Of a stretch of DNA of 64,000 bases, positions 53,776 to 63,328 are shown piece by piece. The stretch lies in the NCBI GenBank assembly GCA_004297165.1, contig SCUJ01000006.1, positions 744,001 to 808,000 on the forward strand. Direction: 5' to 3'. The stretch comes from Gammaproteobacteria bacterium (GTDB lineage Bacteria > Pseudomonadota > Gammaproteobacteria > Eutrophobiales > Eutrophobiaceae). Made by a program: the position numbers and the translations under genes. The notes under the pieces are model-generated. The model searched no databases. It was not told the DNA's origin and saw nothing but the letters and a program-made list of their open reading frames with translations. The stretch's first letter is position 1. The number at the start of each line of letters is the position of its first letter.

Positions 53776-54089
53776 TCTCTATATACTGACTTGACTTTGA
53801 ATTGTCTTTAGTATCAATCAATTACGTATATATTTACGGTGACTTGGCAAGCCTGAACCAATCATCGTTCAACCTTAAGTGAGAAATAGGTCAAACTCTT
53901 GAAAGAATATATCAGGATGTCATGAGCCAAGTAAAGGATATTTACGCAGAAGGGAAGATAAATATTTTTCCTTATTTACTGAAAACGTTGAAATTTTGCG
54001 GCAGCCACGACCCATTAATCAGACATTAATTTCTGAATGTCAATTGGTGATACACCACTCGGATAACACAAAAAACCGCATTGTGTTCC
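53776..54089. other. Intergenic region upstream of tpsB
   Basis: 314 AT-rich bases between the parvulin gene and tpsB. TATATA-like sequences close to the tpsB start could be -10 elements, but no clear promoter pair, terminator hairpin or small gene was recognised. Confidence 0.3.
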
Positions 54090-55067
54090 CTAATTTGGGG
54101 CAGTTTTCTCCATCAACTGCTTCCGCCAGGACTCGATAGCCTGATCATCCTTCGTCACTGGGTATGTCTCCGCCGCCTTGTTAATAACAGACTGACGCAA
54201 TTGTGCCTTGGCCTGCTTGATCAATAATTCCCTGACCTGAGGCTCTATTCTTTCCAACGGTAATTCCTGCTTCGGAATCAGCGAACCCCGCTTAATGACA
54301 TGCACACCCTCATCAGTAATGAAAGGTTCGCTTACCTCGTCAATCTTCAGATCCCTCACTACATCGGCGACTCCAGGCTTCATCTCGGAAAATTTCAATA
54401 CCCCCATATATCCTGCGTTGATGCGGCTCGGTTCATGATTGGAATACTGCTGGGCGGCGACGCCAAAATCAGTCTTGCCGCCGCGGATATCTCCCACAAT
54501 TTTCGTGGCGATATCTTTTTGCCGCGTGACTTCATCCTCATCTGCAGCATTAGTAACTTTAAGGAAGATTTGCCAGATATGGATACGTTCTTCCACCACG
54601 AACTGATTACGGTTTTCTTCATAAAATTCTTGTAGTTGTTCCTTGCTCGGAAATTCCGTCGGGATTTTCTCTGACATCAAACGTTCCAGATATGCTTCCC
54701 TGAGTACGTTTTCGCTCATGCGACCCATAATGTATTTGACATTCGGATCCTCCTGGATTTTGTTCGCCCTGGCGGCCGCGCTAAGCGATAGCGCCTGGGC
54801 TTCCTGTTTCACAAAACTTGCGAAGGACTCAGGGTTCTTTTGAAATTCCTCTTTCTGAGCAGGATTCAGGACAGTGAATACCTTCTGTAATTCCTCCACT
54901 GTGAGTTCGATCGGTTGTAAAACGGCAGTCTCCGGCATCTCCGATGTGGTATTGTTGCCTGGTTTTGTTGCTGTTGCAGTCGGCGCATTTTCCGCGCGGT
55001 CACACCCGAATGCCAGGAACGCAAGAACAATTAATGAGCTGCGGAGAAAATTAGAAGTCTTGTTCAC
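54090..55067 (-). CDS. Parvulin-type peptidyl-prolyl isomerase lipoprotein (PpiC/SurA-like)
   Basis: The preferred start is GTG 55067, which has AGGTGAT about 6 nt upstream and gives MNKTSNFLRSSLIVLAFLAF, then G-C-D, a lipobox-like end (325 residues). ATG 55091 would add 8 residues. The body has a helical chaperone part (EELQKVFTVLNPAQKEEF; EAYLERLMSEKIP) around a single parvulin domain at about 160-270. Parvulin landmarks are HIWQIFLKV, FGVAAQQYSNHEPSRINAGY and VSEPFITDEGVHVIKRG. Such proteins assist folding of exported proteins in the periplasm. It lies upstream of tpsB in the same direction, which recalls Par27, the parvulin chaperone for B. pertussis FHA. Confidence 0.88.
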   Translation of the reverse strand: MNKTSNFLRSSLIVLAFLAFGCDRAENAPTATATKPGNNTTSEMPETAVLQPIELTVEELQKVFTVLNPAQKEEFQKNPESFASFVKQEAQALSLSAAARANKIQEDPNVKYIMGRMSENVLREAYLERLMSEKIPTEFPSKEQLQEFYEENRNQFVVEERIHIWQIFLKVTNAADEDEVTRQKDIATKIVGDIRGGKTDFGVAAQQYSNHEPSRINAGYMGVLKFSEMKPGVADVVRDLKIDEVSEPFITDEGVHVIKRGSLIPKQELPLERIEPQVRELLIKQAKAQLRQSVINKAAETYPVTKDDQAIESWRKQLMEKTAPN

Positions 55068-55428
55068 GATGTAATCACCTGTGTGTGGCATGCCCCCTGC
55101 GATGCGGCGGATATCCTACAGACCTGATCCGACTTCCACAATAGCAGGTCTAAAGCGAGGTTTGATTCATGATTTTCCCTTTAGGAATAATAAGGTATGA
55201 TGGTGATCTATAAATCGGATAAAGCTATAATTTTCTGGTATCCGGTAATTGCTGACACCGATGAAAATCCGAGGCCTTATAACGCATCCAAGCCTCCCTT
55301 CGGCCTCACAAAATTACCTGCATTCGCCAGGATGCCATGAGCTAAACCATTTACTGATTAGAAGGTTATGACGATTGTTAATTGCCGGTTATCGATGAAT
55401 TCTTCTGCCTCCTGGATATGAAAGAAAC
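55068..55428. other. Divergent intergenic region upstream of the cyclase operon
   Basis: 361 nt between divergent genes. A TATAAT (55226-55231, plus) lacks a good -35. TTGATT (55162-55167) with AATAAT 18 nt downstream is another weak candidate. GAGGCC/GGCCTC forms a loose inverted repeat around 55271-55307. No gene recognised. Confidence 0.3.
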
Positions 55429-56334
55429 ATGAGTCCTAAAACGTCCAATATGGCAATCCTCTTCGCCGATGTAAGCGGCAGTACGAAGTTATTCGAAACA
55501 CTTGGAGACGCAACGGCGCGCGCCAAGATTGCAGCCTGTCTGGATACCTTAAGCCGGGTCACCGCCGATTATAACGGGACAGTCATCAAGACCATCGGCG
55601 ACGAAATCATGTGTACTTTTTCCACAGCTGAAGACGCAGCCAATGCCGCCTGCGATATGCATGAAGCCCTGGATGTCGATGTCACGGAAGGCAGTATCGC
55701 CAGTCAAACGCCTCTCAAAATCAGAGTGGGACTGCATTTCGGCCCCGCCATCATGGAGGGTGGAGATGTCTTCGGCGATGCCGTAAATGTCGCCGCACGC
55801 ATGACCGCGCAGGCCAAAGGCGGGCAGATCATAACCACCCAGTCCACGCTCGAGTTGCTCTCCCCGGCGCGGCGCGCAGGCAGCCGGTTCGTGGACCGGG
55901 CGCCCATCAAGGGGAAAAAGGAAGAGATCGAGATCTACGAGATCATCTGGCAGGAAGAAGATGTTACCCGAATGGCAACTGGCCTGCTGCAGGACATGCC
56001 GAAGGCCGAGGCCAAGGCCATCGTTACTTACAACAATCAGCGGATTGAACTCAATAAATCGAAATCCATACTGGTGATGGGCCGCAGCCAGCAATGCGAC
56101 CTACCCATCAATGAAAAGCTCGCCTCCCGGCAACATGTTCGCATCGAACTGCGCCGTGACAAATTTTTCATCGTCGATCAGAGTACGAACGGTACACATG
56201 TGTTGATCGAAAATGAGGGCGCCTCCTTTCTTCGGCGGGAAGAAATGCCTCTGTCCGGAAAAGGTAAAATCAGTCTGGGACGGGCCTTCGATGAGAACCC
56301 CACTGAAGTGGTCCATTTCGCCATCTCGGGCTGA
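55429..56334 (+). CDS. Class III adenylate cyclase fused to a C-terminal FHA domain
   Basis: Residues 8-170 form a class III cyclase domain. Metal-binding aspartates are Asp14 (ILFADVSGSTKL) and Asp58 (TIGDEIM). Base-selecting Lys54 and Asp113 are those of adenylate rather than guanylate cyclases, and Asn120 and Arg124 (VNVAARM) are the transition-state residues. All catalytic positions are present, so it should make cAMP. Residues ~200-300 form an FHA domain (MGRSQQCDLPI, SRQHVRIEL, DQSTNGTHV) that binds phosphothreonine. No membrane segment is seen. A PP2C gene follows after 24 nt and a Ser/Thr kinase after that, so kinase-dependent recruitment or control of the cyclase is the likely scheme. 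Confidence 0.93.
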   Translation: MSPKTSNMAILFADVSGSTKLFETLGDATARAKIAACLDTLSRVTADYNGTVIKTIGDEIMCTFSTAEDAANAACDMHEALDVDVTEGSIASQTPLKIRVGLHFGPAIMEGGDVFGDAVNVAARMTAQAKGGQIITTQSTLELLSPARRAGSRFVDRAPIKGKKEEIEIYEIIWQEEDVTRMATGLLQDMPKAEAKAIVTYNNQRIELNKSKSILVMGRSQQCDLPINEKLASRQHVRIELRRDKFFIVDQSTNGTHVLIENEGASFLRREEMPLSGKGKISLGRAFDENPTEVVHFAISG

Positions 56335-56358
56335 TTGTATCACCAACATTTGCAAACC

Positions 56359-57108
56359 ATGTCCTCACCCATTCCACAGCAATCAAGCAAGCCCCTGAGC
56401 TGGTCTTCCTTCGGGCGAACCAATACTGGCAAGGTGCGCAAACATAACGAAGATTCCATGTTGGAGCGTCCCGAAATCGGCTTGTGGGTAGTGGCTGATG
56501 GCATGGGCGGCCACGATAAAGGCGATGTCGCGAGCCAGATGATAGTCGAGCATATGAAGAAAATGCATGAGGGAGTATCCCTCGTGAAATTTATCGATGA
56601 CCTGGAAAACCGTCTTCTGGATGTCAATCAGGAATTGATCGATAAAGCGAAGGCTTCGCCTCGCCGGTCGACGATCGGCAGCACCGTCGTCATCATGCAT
56701 ACGCACGATAAGTATCTTCTCTATATCTGGGCTGGCGACAGCAGGCTCTATCGGCTGCGCAACAACCAGTTACGGCAAATAACCACAGATCATTCCCAGG
56801 TCGAACTCTATGTTGAGCAAGGACTCATCACCAGGGAAGAGGCGCTGGGTCATCCCCACGGCAACATGATCACCCGTGCAATCGGCGCCCTCGAAGATCT
56901 CTATCTGGACATGGATATTCAGGAATTGTCGCGGGCCGATCGCTACCTCCTTTGCAGCGATGGACTAACCAAACATGTCCAGGACTTCGAGATCCAGAAC
57001 ATGCTGCGGACAGGAACCGCGGAGGAAACTTGCAACTCATTAATTGAACTTACACTGGAGCGCGGCGCCATCGACAATGTAACCGCGATTGTCGTCGATA
57101 TTGAATAA
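56359..57108 (+). CDS. PP2C-family serine/threonine phosphatase (Stp1/PppA type)
   Basis: A 249-residue metal-dependent phosphatase starting at ATG 56359 (MSSPIPQQSS). The metal-binding motifs are present: VRKHNEDSML with Asp32, VVADGMGGHDKGDVAS with Asp47, CSDGLTKHV, and the final DNVTAIVVD. There is no signal peptide. It should reverse phosphorylation by the kinase encoded 31 nt downstream. Pairing of a PP2C with an STPK and an FHA protein is common in bacterial Ser/Thr signalling, including type VI secretion control, but no T6SS genes are present here. Confidence 0.93.
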   Translation: MSSPIPQQSSKPLSWSSFGRTNTGKVRKHNEDSMLERPEIGLWVVADGMGGHDKGDVASQMIVEHMKKMHEGVSLVKFIDDLENRLLDVNQELIDKAKASPRRSTIGSTVVIMHTHDKYLLYIWAGDSRLYRLRNNQLRQITTDHSQVELYVEQGLITREEALGHPHGNMITRAIGALEDLYLDMDIQELSRADRYLLCSDGLTKHVQDFEIQNMLRTGTAEETCNSLIELTLERGAIDNVTAIVVDIE

Positions 57109-57139
57109 AGTACACTTTATCTGTTTGAGGTGAAGATTC

Positions 57140-60100
57140 GTGGCTGACTTTAAAACAGCTTTGGAAGCGCTGGCGGCAGGCAAACTCGAACTTGAGGTCT
57201 TGCGCAAGCAATTGGATCGCCTGTTAAAGGATGAACCTAAATACTCCAACCGCATGCTGACCCAGCTTGATGAGATATACTCCAACAAGCGTATCAGTGA
57301 CAACGTCTACGCCGCCTTAAAACGGCAGATTAATCAGTATCGGAGAGCTCACGCCGAGGCGACGGAATCTGGACCCGCGGTCGAGGGCGGCGATTCGACG
57401 CTTTTCGCTCAGGAAGATAATTTTACGGGCGCCAAACATTCTCCCACGTCCGGTAACAACCCCACACAGACATCCACGAATGCTGGCGGCGTCAACGAAA
57501 AGACTGTCACCACAAATACTGGTCAGACCAGCGGCGTCGATCTTGACCTGAGCCTGCCGGATACTCATACCTCCACTCCGTCCATGACCGCTACCGGCCC
57601 GGCCGGAACGGCCTGGCAACAACCACAACCTTCCGGCTACCAACCAGGGCGTGAACTCGGCCCTGGCGACGTCATCAAGGAGAGGTTCAGATTGATTGAG
57701 GTTCTCGGCGTCGGCGGCATGGGCAAGGTGTACAAAGGCATCGATTTGCTCAAGGAGGAGGCACACGACAAAAATCCTTACGTCGCGATTAAACTGCTCA
57801 ACGAGGATTTCAAATCCCATCCTGAAGCCTTCATCTCCCTGCAGCGGGAATCCAGCCGTCAACAAAAACTCGCCCACCCGAACATCGCCACGGTCTACGA
57901 TTTTGACCGCATCGGCGGTCCCGGAACCCCTGTCTTCATCACCATGGAACTGATGGAAGGGCAGGACCTCAGCACATACATCAAAAAGACGGTACGCAAA
58001 CAGGGCGGCTTGCCTTTTCCTGAGGCATTCAGGATCGTCAAACAGTTGGCCGCGGCCCTCGAGTATGCTCATGAAAGACGCCTGGTGCATTCCGACTTCA
58101 AGCCGGGCAATGCATTTCTGTGCAAGGACGGCACGGTTAAAACACTCGACTTCGGCATCGCCAGGGCCGTGAAGAATCCGGTCACTGGAGAGACGGAAAA
58201 AACCCTCTTCGATCCGGGCAAACTGGGCGCCTTGACCCCAGCCTACGCCAGCTTTGAAATGCTGAACGGCGAGGAACCGGATACCTGCGACGATACCTAC
58301 GCCCTCGGTTGCGTCGCTTACGAACTCCTGACCGGCAAACATCCATTCAACAAACTTCCCGCAACCACGGCCAGGGAAAATGGGCTCGTACCGCCGGTGG
58401 TGAAGGGCATCAACAAGAAATCCAATCGGGCGTTGCGCCGGTCGGTCGCGTTCCTGCGCAAGGACCGGAGCCCCACCGTCACGCACTTCATAGAGGAGTT
58501 CGAGGGCAAGGCCACCTGGTACAAGAACCCAATCGCGATCGCCGCGGGCATCGTGTTGATCGTAGGCCTGATAGCCATAAATCCGGCCCTGGATTATTTA
58601 CACAACAAAGAAATCCAGGAGGTCATCAGTTTAATCAATGGCGGCGATCCCCAGGTTATTCGCACACAACTGACCGCCGTTCACGACATGGAAAAGACGG
58701 ATCAGAGCACGATTACGACGGACGCTCAGGAAGCCTTGCAAAATTTCTTTACCTCAGAAATCAACGCGCAGATCGCCATCTCGGGCGACGCCTACAACTT
58801 CCCGCGGGCGCAGACTATCCTGGCCGAAGTGGAGACCTTCTATCCTGGATCGTTATTCCTGCAGCAACAGAGGGACACAATCGAATTCAATAAACGGCAG
58901 AAGATTACCGATCTTTATAATGACTACATCGCAGCGCTGGGCGACAGCAACTCGATCGATACCACCCGTGATATCCTGAATACCATCCGAAATAAAATTG
59001 ATCCACAACATTCCCTGCTCAGCGACCCGCGTCCCGCCAATGCCTATTATGGCCTGGCGAATAATGCCTTCATCGAAGGCGACAACGAACAGGCGCTCAA
59101 TCTGATCGCCAGGGCGCTGGAAACCGCTCCCGATGAAGCGCGTCTGCTCGATCTGCAAAGCAAGATTCAGCAGGCCGTACGGGTAGCGGAACTCAACCGC
59201 ACACTGGCGGAGGCCGAGCCTCAGATGGTCGCGCTGGCGGATTTCAAGCCGTTCCAGAGCCAGATCATCGAGCTCGGCACCATCAGCACGCCGGACCAAT
59301 CAACGGTGCTCAACACACTTTCGGAAAAGTTGCGAACCGCATCGATGAACGAGTTGAACAGGATCCTCGAACAAGGCAATCGCGCGGACGCGGAGACGCT
59401 GGTCAAGGATTTCGAGGAGTTGCTCAGCACCATGCTGCTGGGTCGGGAACTGGCGCAGATCAAACTGGCGCATCTCAGCGGCGCTGAGCGCAGCCAGGCG
59501 ATTCGCACCATTGTGGACGCGGATGCGGCCGATATCGAGAGCAGGCTGGCGACGCCCAACATCGACGATCCAGGCTGGGAAAACGGCCTGCTTGCCAGCG
59601 TCCGGTCGCTGGACAGTTTCCAGAGCGAGGATCAGAGCATAGCGACCGATCTGCAACAATATCGCGAGCGCGTCGCTGCGATCTATATCGAAAAAGCGGA
59701 TACGATCCTGAAGGAAAACCGTTTCGATGCAGCAACGGCCATGGCGAACAGGGCATTGCGCCTCGCGCCAGAACTTGCAGCCCTGACGCAATTGACCGGT
59801 CGCATCAGGACCGCGGAAGAAGATTTCAACAAGGAACGCCGCATTGCCGGCCTGCATGATGACCTTAAAATCGTGGCGGAAGGCGATCGCGCCACGAACG
59901 CCGAGGATAAGTATCGCGAATTGCTGGGCGAGGTTGGCGAGAACGATCCATGGCTCACTCAGGAAGGTCGTCCACTGCTGGTGGCGATGTATTCGCGACT
60001 ATCCCTGAGCCGCAAAAACGCGGGCAATAACGAGGACGCCTACCGGTTTGCCATGGCCGGATTGGAACATGACGCGAATAACAGCGCCTTGATCGCCTTG

Positions 60101-61462
60101 CGTGATGAAACCCGTACCGATGTCTATATCGCGGAACTGACGCAGTTATTCCAGACCGCCACGACTCTAGATGTGGCCGACGTCAGCGAGAAGGTCAAGG
60201 CCATAGAGACGGGCAGTCCCGGAAAATACTCGGATTTTCTGCGGCAGGCGGAAAGCGCGCTGGCCAACACCATCAACCGGCTCAACCAGACCGACCCCGA
60301 CGCGGCCGGGCAACTGGCGCTGGCCTCTTCCACGATATTCCCGTCCAGTTCCACCCTTTCCGATCTGGCGCGGGGGGTATCTTCCACGTTTGAAGCGATC
60401 GATAACGATCTCAAACCGGGATTCGATGCCCTTGCCGCAGGCAATCTGACCGCGGCCAGTCGTGTCGTTCAGGAATTTGCGTCACGCCATGCTGGGCAAC
60501 CGCGTTATATCTCCCTGCAACAACAAACAGAAGCGCGGATGCAGGAAGCCAACAATCTCTATGCCTCCATCCCGGACGGATTCAATTCCGCCAAACAGAT
60601 TTCCGATCGTAACCAACGTCGTACGGCCCTGGTCGGGGTCAGAAACAATCTGAACAAGGCGCGCGGCGTCTGGCAGGACAGTCCGGATTTCAACAAGACA
60701 CTGGACGAGATCAATCTCGCCATTGCCGGCACCCAGGCGATGCAGCGGGAGGCGGAAATCGCCCTGGATTCAACGGCGGCAGCCTCAAGCAGCGCGGTGG
60801 ACTGGACGCCCGTCGGCAGCGACCGGCCCTGCTCCACGAGTCTGGCCGGGTTTGGCTCGCGGACCCGCGCCGTCTGTTACGATTTCGTCAACCAGGGTTG
60901 GCGAGGGCCGCAACTTGTAGTTATCCCCGCGGGCGGCGAGGTCGCCAATCCTTTTGCCATCGGTCGATATGAGGTGTCAGTCAGCGACTGGGCGAAATAC
61001 TGCGCCTTGAGCGGGAAATGCAAACCGGAGACAAGCAAGGACAAACAGGATATTCCCGTGGCCGGCGTTTCTGCCCAAGAGATCGAGGACTATCTCAAGT
61101 GGCTGTCCGAGCGTACCGGCAAAACCTACCGCCTGCCGACCAAGGCGGAATGGGTCTATGCGGCCACCGCCAACGGCGAACAACCGAAGAAAGATGTGAA
61201 TTGTCGCGTGGAACTGCAAGGCAAACTTCTTAAAGGCACTGGCACAACCAGCATTAAATCGGGACAGCCTAACGGATGGGGTTTGCACAATTACATCGGC
61301 AACGTGCGCGAGATTGTCAAGGATGGCGACGCCATGAAGGCCGCTGGAGGCGGATTCAGCGATGCGCACTCGGAGTGTGAAATCACCCTCGAACAAACCT
61401 ACAGCGGACAGGCCGATGAAACGACCGGTTTCCGCGTGGTGGTGGAAGATGTGGCCGGCTGA
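57140..61462 (+). CDS. Transmembrane Ser/Thr protein kinase with long helical region and C-terminal SUMF1-like domain
   Basis: A 1440-residue protein with a GTG start after a GAGGTGAAG-like Shine-Dalgarno. Residues 1-70 form a short SHOCT-like helical module (LDEIYSNKRISDNVYAALK). The kinase domain is at ~183-455: LGVGGMGKVYKG, Lys218, HSDFKPGN (Asp319, Lys321, Asn324) and DFG at 337. One membrane helix at ~464-485 (IAIAAGIVLIVGLIAI) is followed by about 750 residues of helical, TPR-like repeats. The SUMF1/formylglycine-enzyme-type C-lectin fold is at ~1235-1440 (AIGRYEVSVSDWAKYC, YRLPTKAEWVYAA, GNVREIV, GGGFSDAHSEC, TGFRVV). Only one of the two cysteines used for catalysis by true FGEs is present, so the domain is probably a ligand-binding sensor outside the membrane. 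Confidence 0.92.
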   Translation: MADFKTALEALAAGKLELEVLRKQLDRLLKDEPKYSNRMLTQLDEIYSNKRISDNVYAALKRQINQYRRAHAEATESGPAVEGGDSTLFAQEDNFTGAKHSPTSGNNPTQTSTNAGGVNEKTVTTNTGQTSGVDLDLSLPDTHTSTPSMTATGPAGTAWQQPQPSGYQPGRELGPGDVIKERFRLIEVLGVGGMGKVYKGIDLLKEEAHDKNPYVAIKLLNEDFKSHPEAFISLQRESSRQQKLAHPNIATVYDFDRIGGPGTPVFITMELMEGQDLSTYIKKTVRKQGGLPFPEAFRIVKQLAAALEYAHERRLVHSDFKPGNAFLCKDGTVKTLDFGIARAVKNPVTGETEKTLFDPGKLGALTPAYASFEMLNGEEPDTCDDTYALGCVAYELLTGKHPFNKLPATTARENGLVPPVVKGINKKSNRALRRSVAFLRKDRSPTVTHFIEEFEGKATWYKNPIAIAAGIVLIVGLIAINPALDYLHNKEIQEVISLINGGDPQVIRTQLTAVHDMEKTDQSTITTDAQEALQNFFTSEINAQIAISGDAYNFPRAQTILAEVETFYPGSLFLQQQRDTIEFNKRQKITDLYNDYIAALGDSNSIDTTRDILNTIRNKIDPQHSLLSDPRPANAYYGLANNAFIEGDNEQALNLIARALETAPDEARLLDLQSKIQQAVRVAELNRTLAEAEPQMVALADFKPFQSQIIELGTISTPDQSTVLNTLSEKLRTASMNELNRILEQGNRADAETLVKDFEELLSTMLLGRELAQIKLAHLSGAERSQAIRTIVDADAADIESRLATPNIDDPGWENGLLASVRSLDSFQSEDQSIATDLQQYRERVAAIYIEKADTILKENRFDAATAMANRALRLAPELAALTQLTGRIRTAEEDFNKERRIAGLHDDLKIVAEGDRATNAEDKYRELLGEVGENDPWLTQEGRPLLVAMYSRLSLSRKNAGNNEDAYRFAMAGLEHDANNSALIALRDETRTDVYIAELTQLFQTATTLDVADVSEKVKAIETGSPGKYSDFLRQAESALANTINRLNQTDPDAAGQLALASSTIFPSSSTLSDLARGVSSTFEAIDNDLKPGFDALAAGNLTAASRVVQEFASRHAGQPRYISLQQQTEARMQEANNLYASIPDGFNSAKQISDRNQRRTALVGVRNNLNKARGVWQDSPDFNKTLDEINLAIAGTQAMQREAEIALDSTAAASSSAVDWTPVGSDRPCSTSLAGFGSRTRAVCYDFVNQGWRGPQLVVIPAGGEVANPFAIGRYEVSVSDWAKYCALSGKCKPETSKDKQDIPVAGVSAQEIEDYLKWLSERTGKTYRLPTKAEWVYAATANGEQPKKDVNCRVELQGKLLKGTGTTSIKSGQPNGWGLHNYIGNVREIVKDGDAMKAAGGGFSDAHSECEITLEQTYSGQADETTGFRVVVEDVAG

Positions 61463-61489
61463 CCTCGCTAACGATTAAGCATACAACCA

Positions 61490-63328
61490 ATGACTCACCT
61501 AACACTGCGGGAACTGGCCCGGGGTTACTTCACCGGGGAGATACACAAGGATGCCTATCGAAAAAAGCGTGCCGAACTCATCTCCGGCATACTCGCCGGC
61601 GAGATAATTCTGCGTGAGAATACTTACCCGGATATCATCCTGCCGAAGTCATTCGAAGAACTCGATACGACAGAACCGAAATCCGATCGGAAACAGCCTT
61701 CTCAACCCCAGACTCCGCCTGCCCCACAGGTAACAGCTCCCCCAACAACAGGGTTACCCCGACCGTTGCCCGTTCCCCTCCCCTGGGTTATCGCAGCGGG
61801 TGGCCTGCTTGTACTCTCCCTCGCGCTGATAGTTTTCTTCAACCTTGGCCCGGATGAGGAAGAGAATCCGGTATCCCCTAGGCTTGTCACCCCGACGACA
61901 CCTACTCCTACTCCCGCGGTAGGTTCTCATCAAAACCCGACGACAACCGTCAATAACCTTTTACAGTCGTTCATGACGAAGAATGACTGGTCGGAACAGG
62001 GCATCAACGGGTTGCGCGCCGCTTGGTCCGACCTGCCTGAAACGGACCGGGAAACCGCCACGAATTCGGTCATACTGGATCAGATGACCAATGCCATTCA
62101 CCGGCAACTACTGGAAGAGCGCGCCCTGATTGGCTTGAGGGATGACGCCAGCGTGATCTTCAAACAACAATTACTCATTGCCCTGGCAGGAGATCTCGGG
62201 ATTAACGATCCCAGGATGATCGTTGAAACGCCGGCAACAAAAATACAGCCCCCAGAGAATCCACCAACTGACACGGCAAGCCCGGCATCCTCTATTGCGG
62301 ACACCGTTCAGCCCTCCGTGGCGACGGGGGAAACCACCATGGATGAAATCCCAACCGCCATACTGCCAACACCAGATGAATCCTCTGCGACGGAACCGGC
62401 GCCGATCGTGGCGGCAACCGCGGATGTTACCCCCAACAATCTGACAGAAGCCGCAGAAACCTCTCCTTCCAAACCCGATGCGCAGACAGTCACCCCCGAA
62501 CCGGAGGTTGAGGTTGCGAAAGTAGTTCCACCGTCTGCTGCAGAAGAACCCACAGTGGCGGAACGCCAGAGTGGAGGCAGCGCCTGCAAACCCTCGCTGG
62601 TTAACAGCAGACGGCCATATTGTCGTGAGAAATTGTCCGAGGGGCTGGGCGACGGACCCACCATGGTGGCGATACCAGCCGGCCGCTTTTTGATGGGCGG
62701 TTCGGAGGCAGCGGAGAAACCCGCGCACGAAGTAACCATCGCCAAGGCCTTCGCCATGTCCGTACATGAAGTGACTTATGGCGAATACCAGCAATTCTGC
62801 AAGAACGCCGGAAAAACCTGTCCTGTGCAACCCTGGACCGGCAAGGACTATCCGGTAGTCAATGTCACCTGGTCGGACGCCGTGGCCTATGCGGACTGGT
62901 TGTCCGAAAAAACCGGGCGTACCTATCGCTTGCCGAGCGAGGCGGAATGGGAATACGCGGCACGCGGCGGGACGACCACCATCTATCCATTCGGCGATGA
63001 GATAGATTTCAGCTTCGCGGTGTTCTCTTACAGAAGCAAGCTGAACTCGCCACTGCCCAAGACGGATCGCAGCATCAATCGCAATCCGTTCCGGCTCTAT
63101 CACATCATCGGCAACGTCAGGGAATGGGTGGCCGATAACTGGAATGACAGCTACGCGGGGGCGCCACAGTCCGCAATGTCCAGGACGGACGGCGATGCAA
63201 GTCGGAGGGTGATTCGCGGCGGTTCCTATAACGACCCGGCGGAGGAATTGCGATCTGGCGCCAGGGTTTCCCTGCCCGTGAACAGCGCGGACCGCTACAC
63301 CGGGTTCCGGGTTATTCAGGAGATGTAG
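61490..63328 (+). CDS. Membrane-anchored protein with SUMF1-like domain
   Basis: A 612-residue protein. A SHOCT-like N-terminal module (LRELARGYFTGEIHKDAYRK) and a Pro-rich linker precede one membrane helix at 98-119 (WVIAAGGLLVLSLALIVFF). A long Thr/Pro/Glu-rich stalk follows, and then a SUMF1-type domain at ~374-612. That domain has MVAIPAGRFLMGGSEAAEKP, SVHEVTYGEYQQFC, YRLPSEAEWEYAARGG, IGNVREWVADNW, RVIRGGSYND and YTGFRVI. Both FGE catalytic cysteines are missing, so it is unlikely to make formylglycine. It lies 27 nt after the kinase, whose C-terminal domain is of the same type, so the two probably act together. The 3' end overlaps the convergent mlaA gene by 17 nt. Confidence 0.88.
   Translation: MTHLTLRELARGYFTGEIHKDAYRKKRAELISGILAGEIILRENTYPDIILPKSFEELDTTEPKSDRKQPSQPQTPPAPQVTAPPTTGLPRPLPVPLPWVIAAGGLLVLSLALIVFFNLGPDEEENPVSPRLVTPTTPTPTPAVGSHQNPTTTVNNLLQSFMTKNDWSEQGINGLRAAWSDLPETDRETATNSVILDQMTNAIHRQLLEERALIGLRDDASVIFKQQLLIALAGDLGINDPRMIVETPATKIQPPENPPTDTASPASSIADTVQPSVATGETTMDEIPTAILPTPDESSATEPAPIVAATADVTPNNLTEAAETSPSKPDAQTVTPEPEVEVAKVVPPSAAEEPTVAERQSGGSACKPSLVNSRRPYCREKLSEGLGDGPTMVAIPAGRFLMGGSEAAEKPAHEVTIAKAFAMSVHEVTYGEYQQFCKNAGKTCPVQPWTGKDYPVVNVTWSDAVAYADWLSEKTGRTYRLPSEAEWEYAARGGTTTIYPFGDEIDFSFAVFSYRSKLNSPLPKTDRSINRNPFRLYHIIGNVREWVADNWNDSYAGAPQSAMSRTDGDASRRVIRGGSYNDPAEELRSGARVSLPVNSADRYTGFRVIQEM

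Noticed and set aside
55429-63328. Type VI secretion regulatory locus (PpkA/PppA/Fha)
   Set aside because: Kinase, phosphatase and FHA parts are present, but no Tss structural, ClpV, Hcp or VgrG genes occur, and the FHA is fused to a cyclase.
60835-63328. SUMF1-like domains as targets of a diversity-generating retroelement
   Set aside because: This fold is a common DGR target, but no reverse transcriptase, template repeat or Avd-type gene was found in the window.
61490-63328. True sulfatase-modifying formylglycine-generating enzyme
   Set aside because: Both active-site cysteines are missing and no sulfatase gene is nearby.
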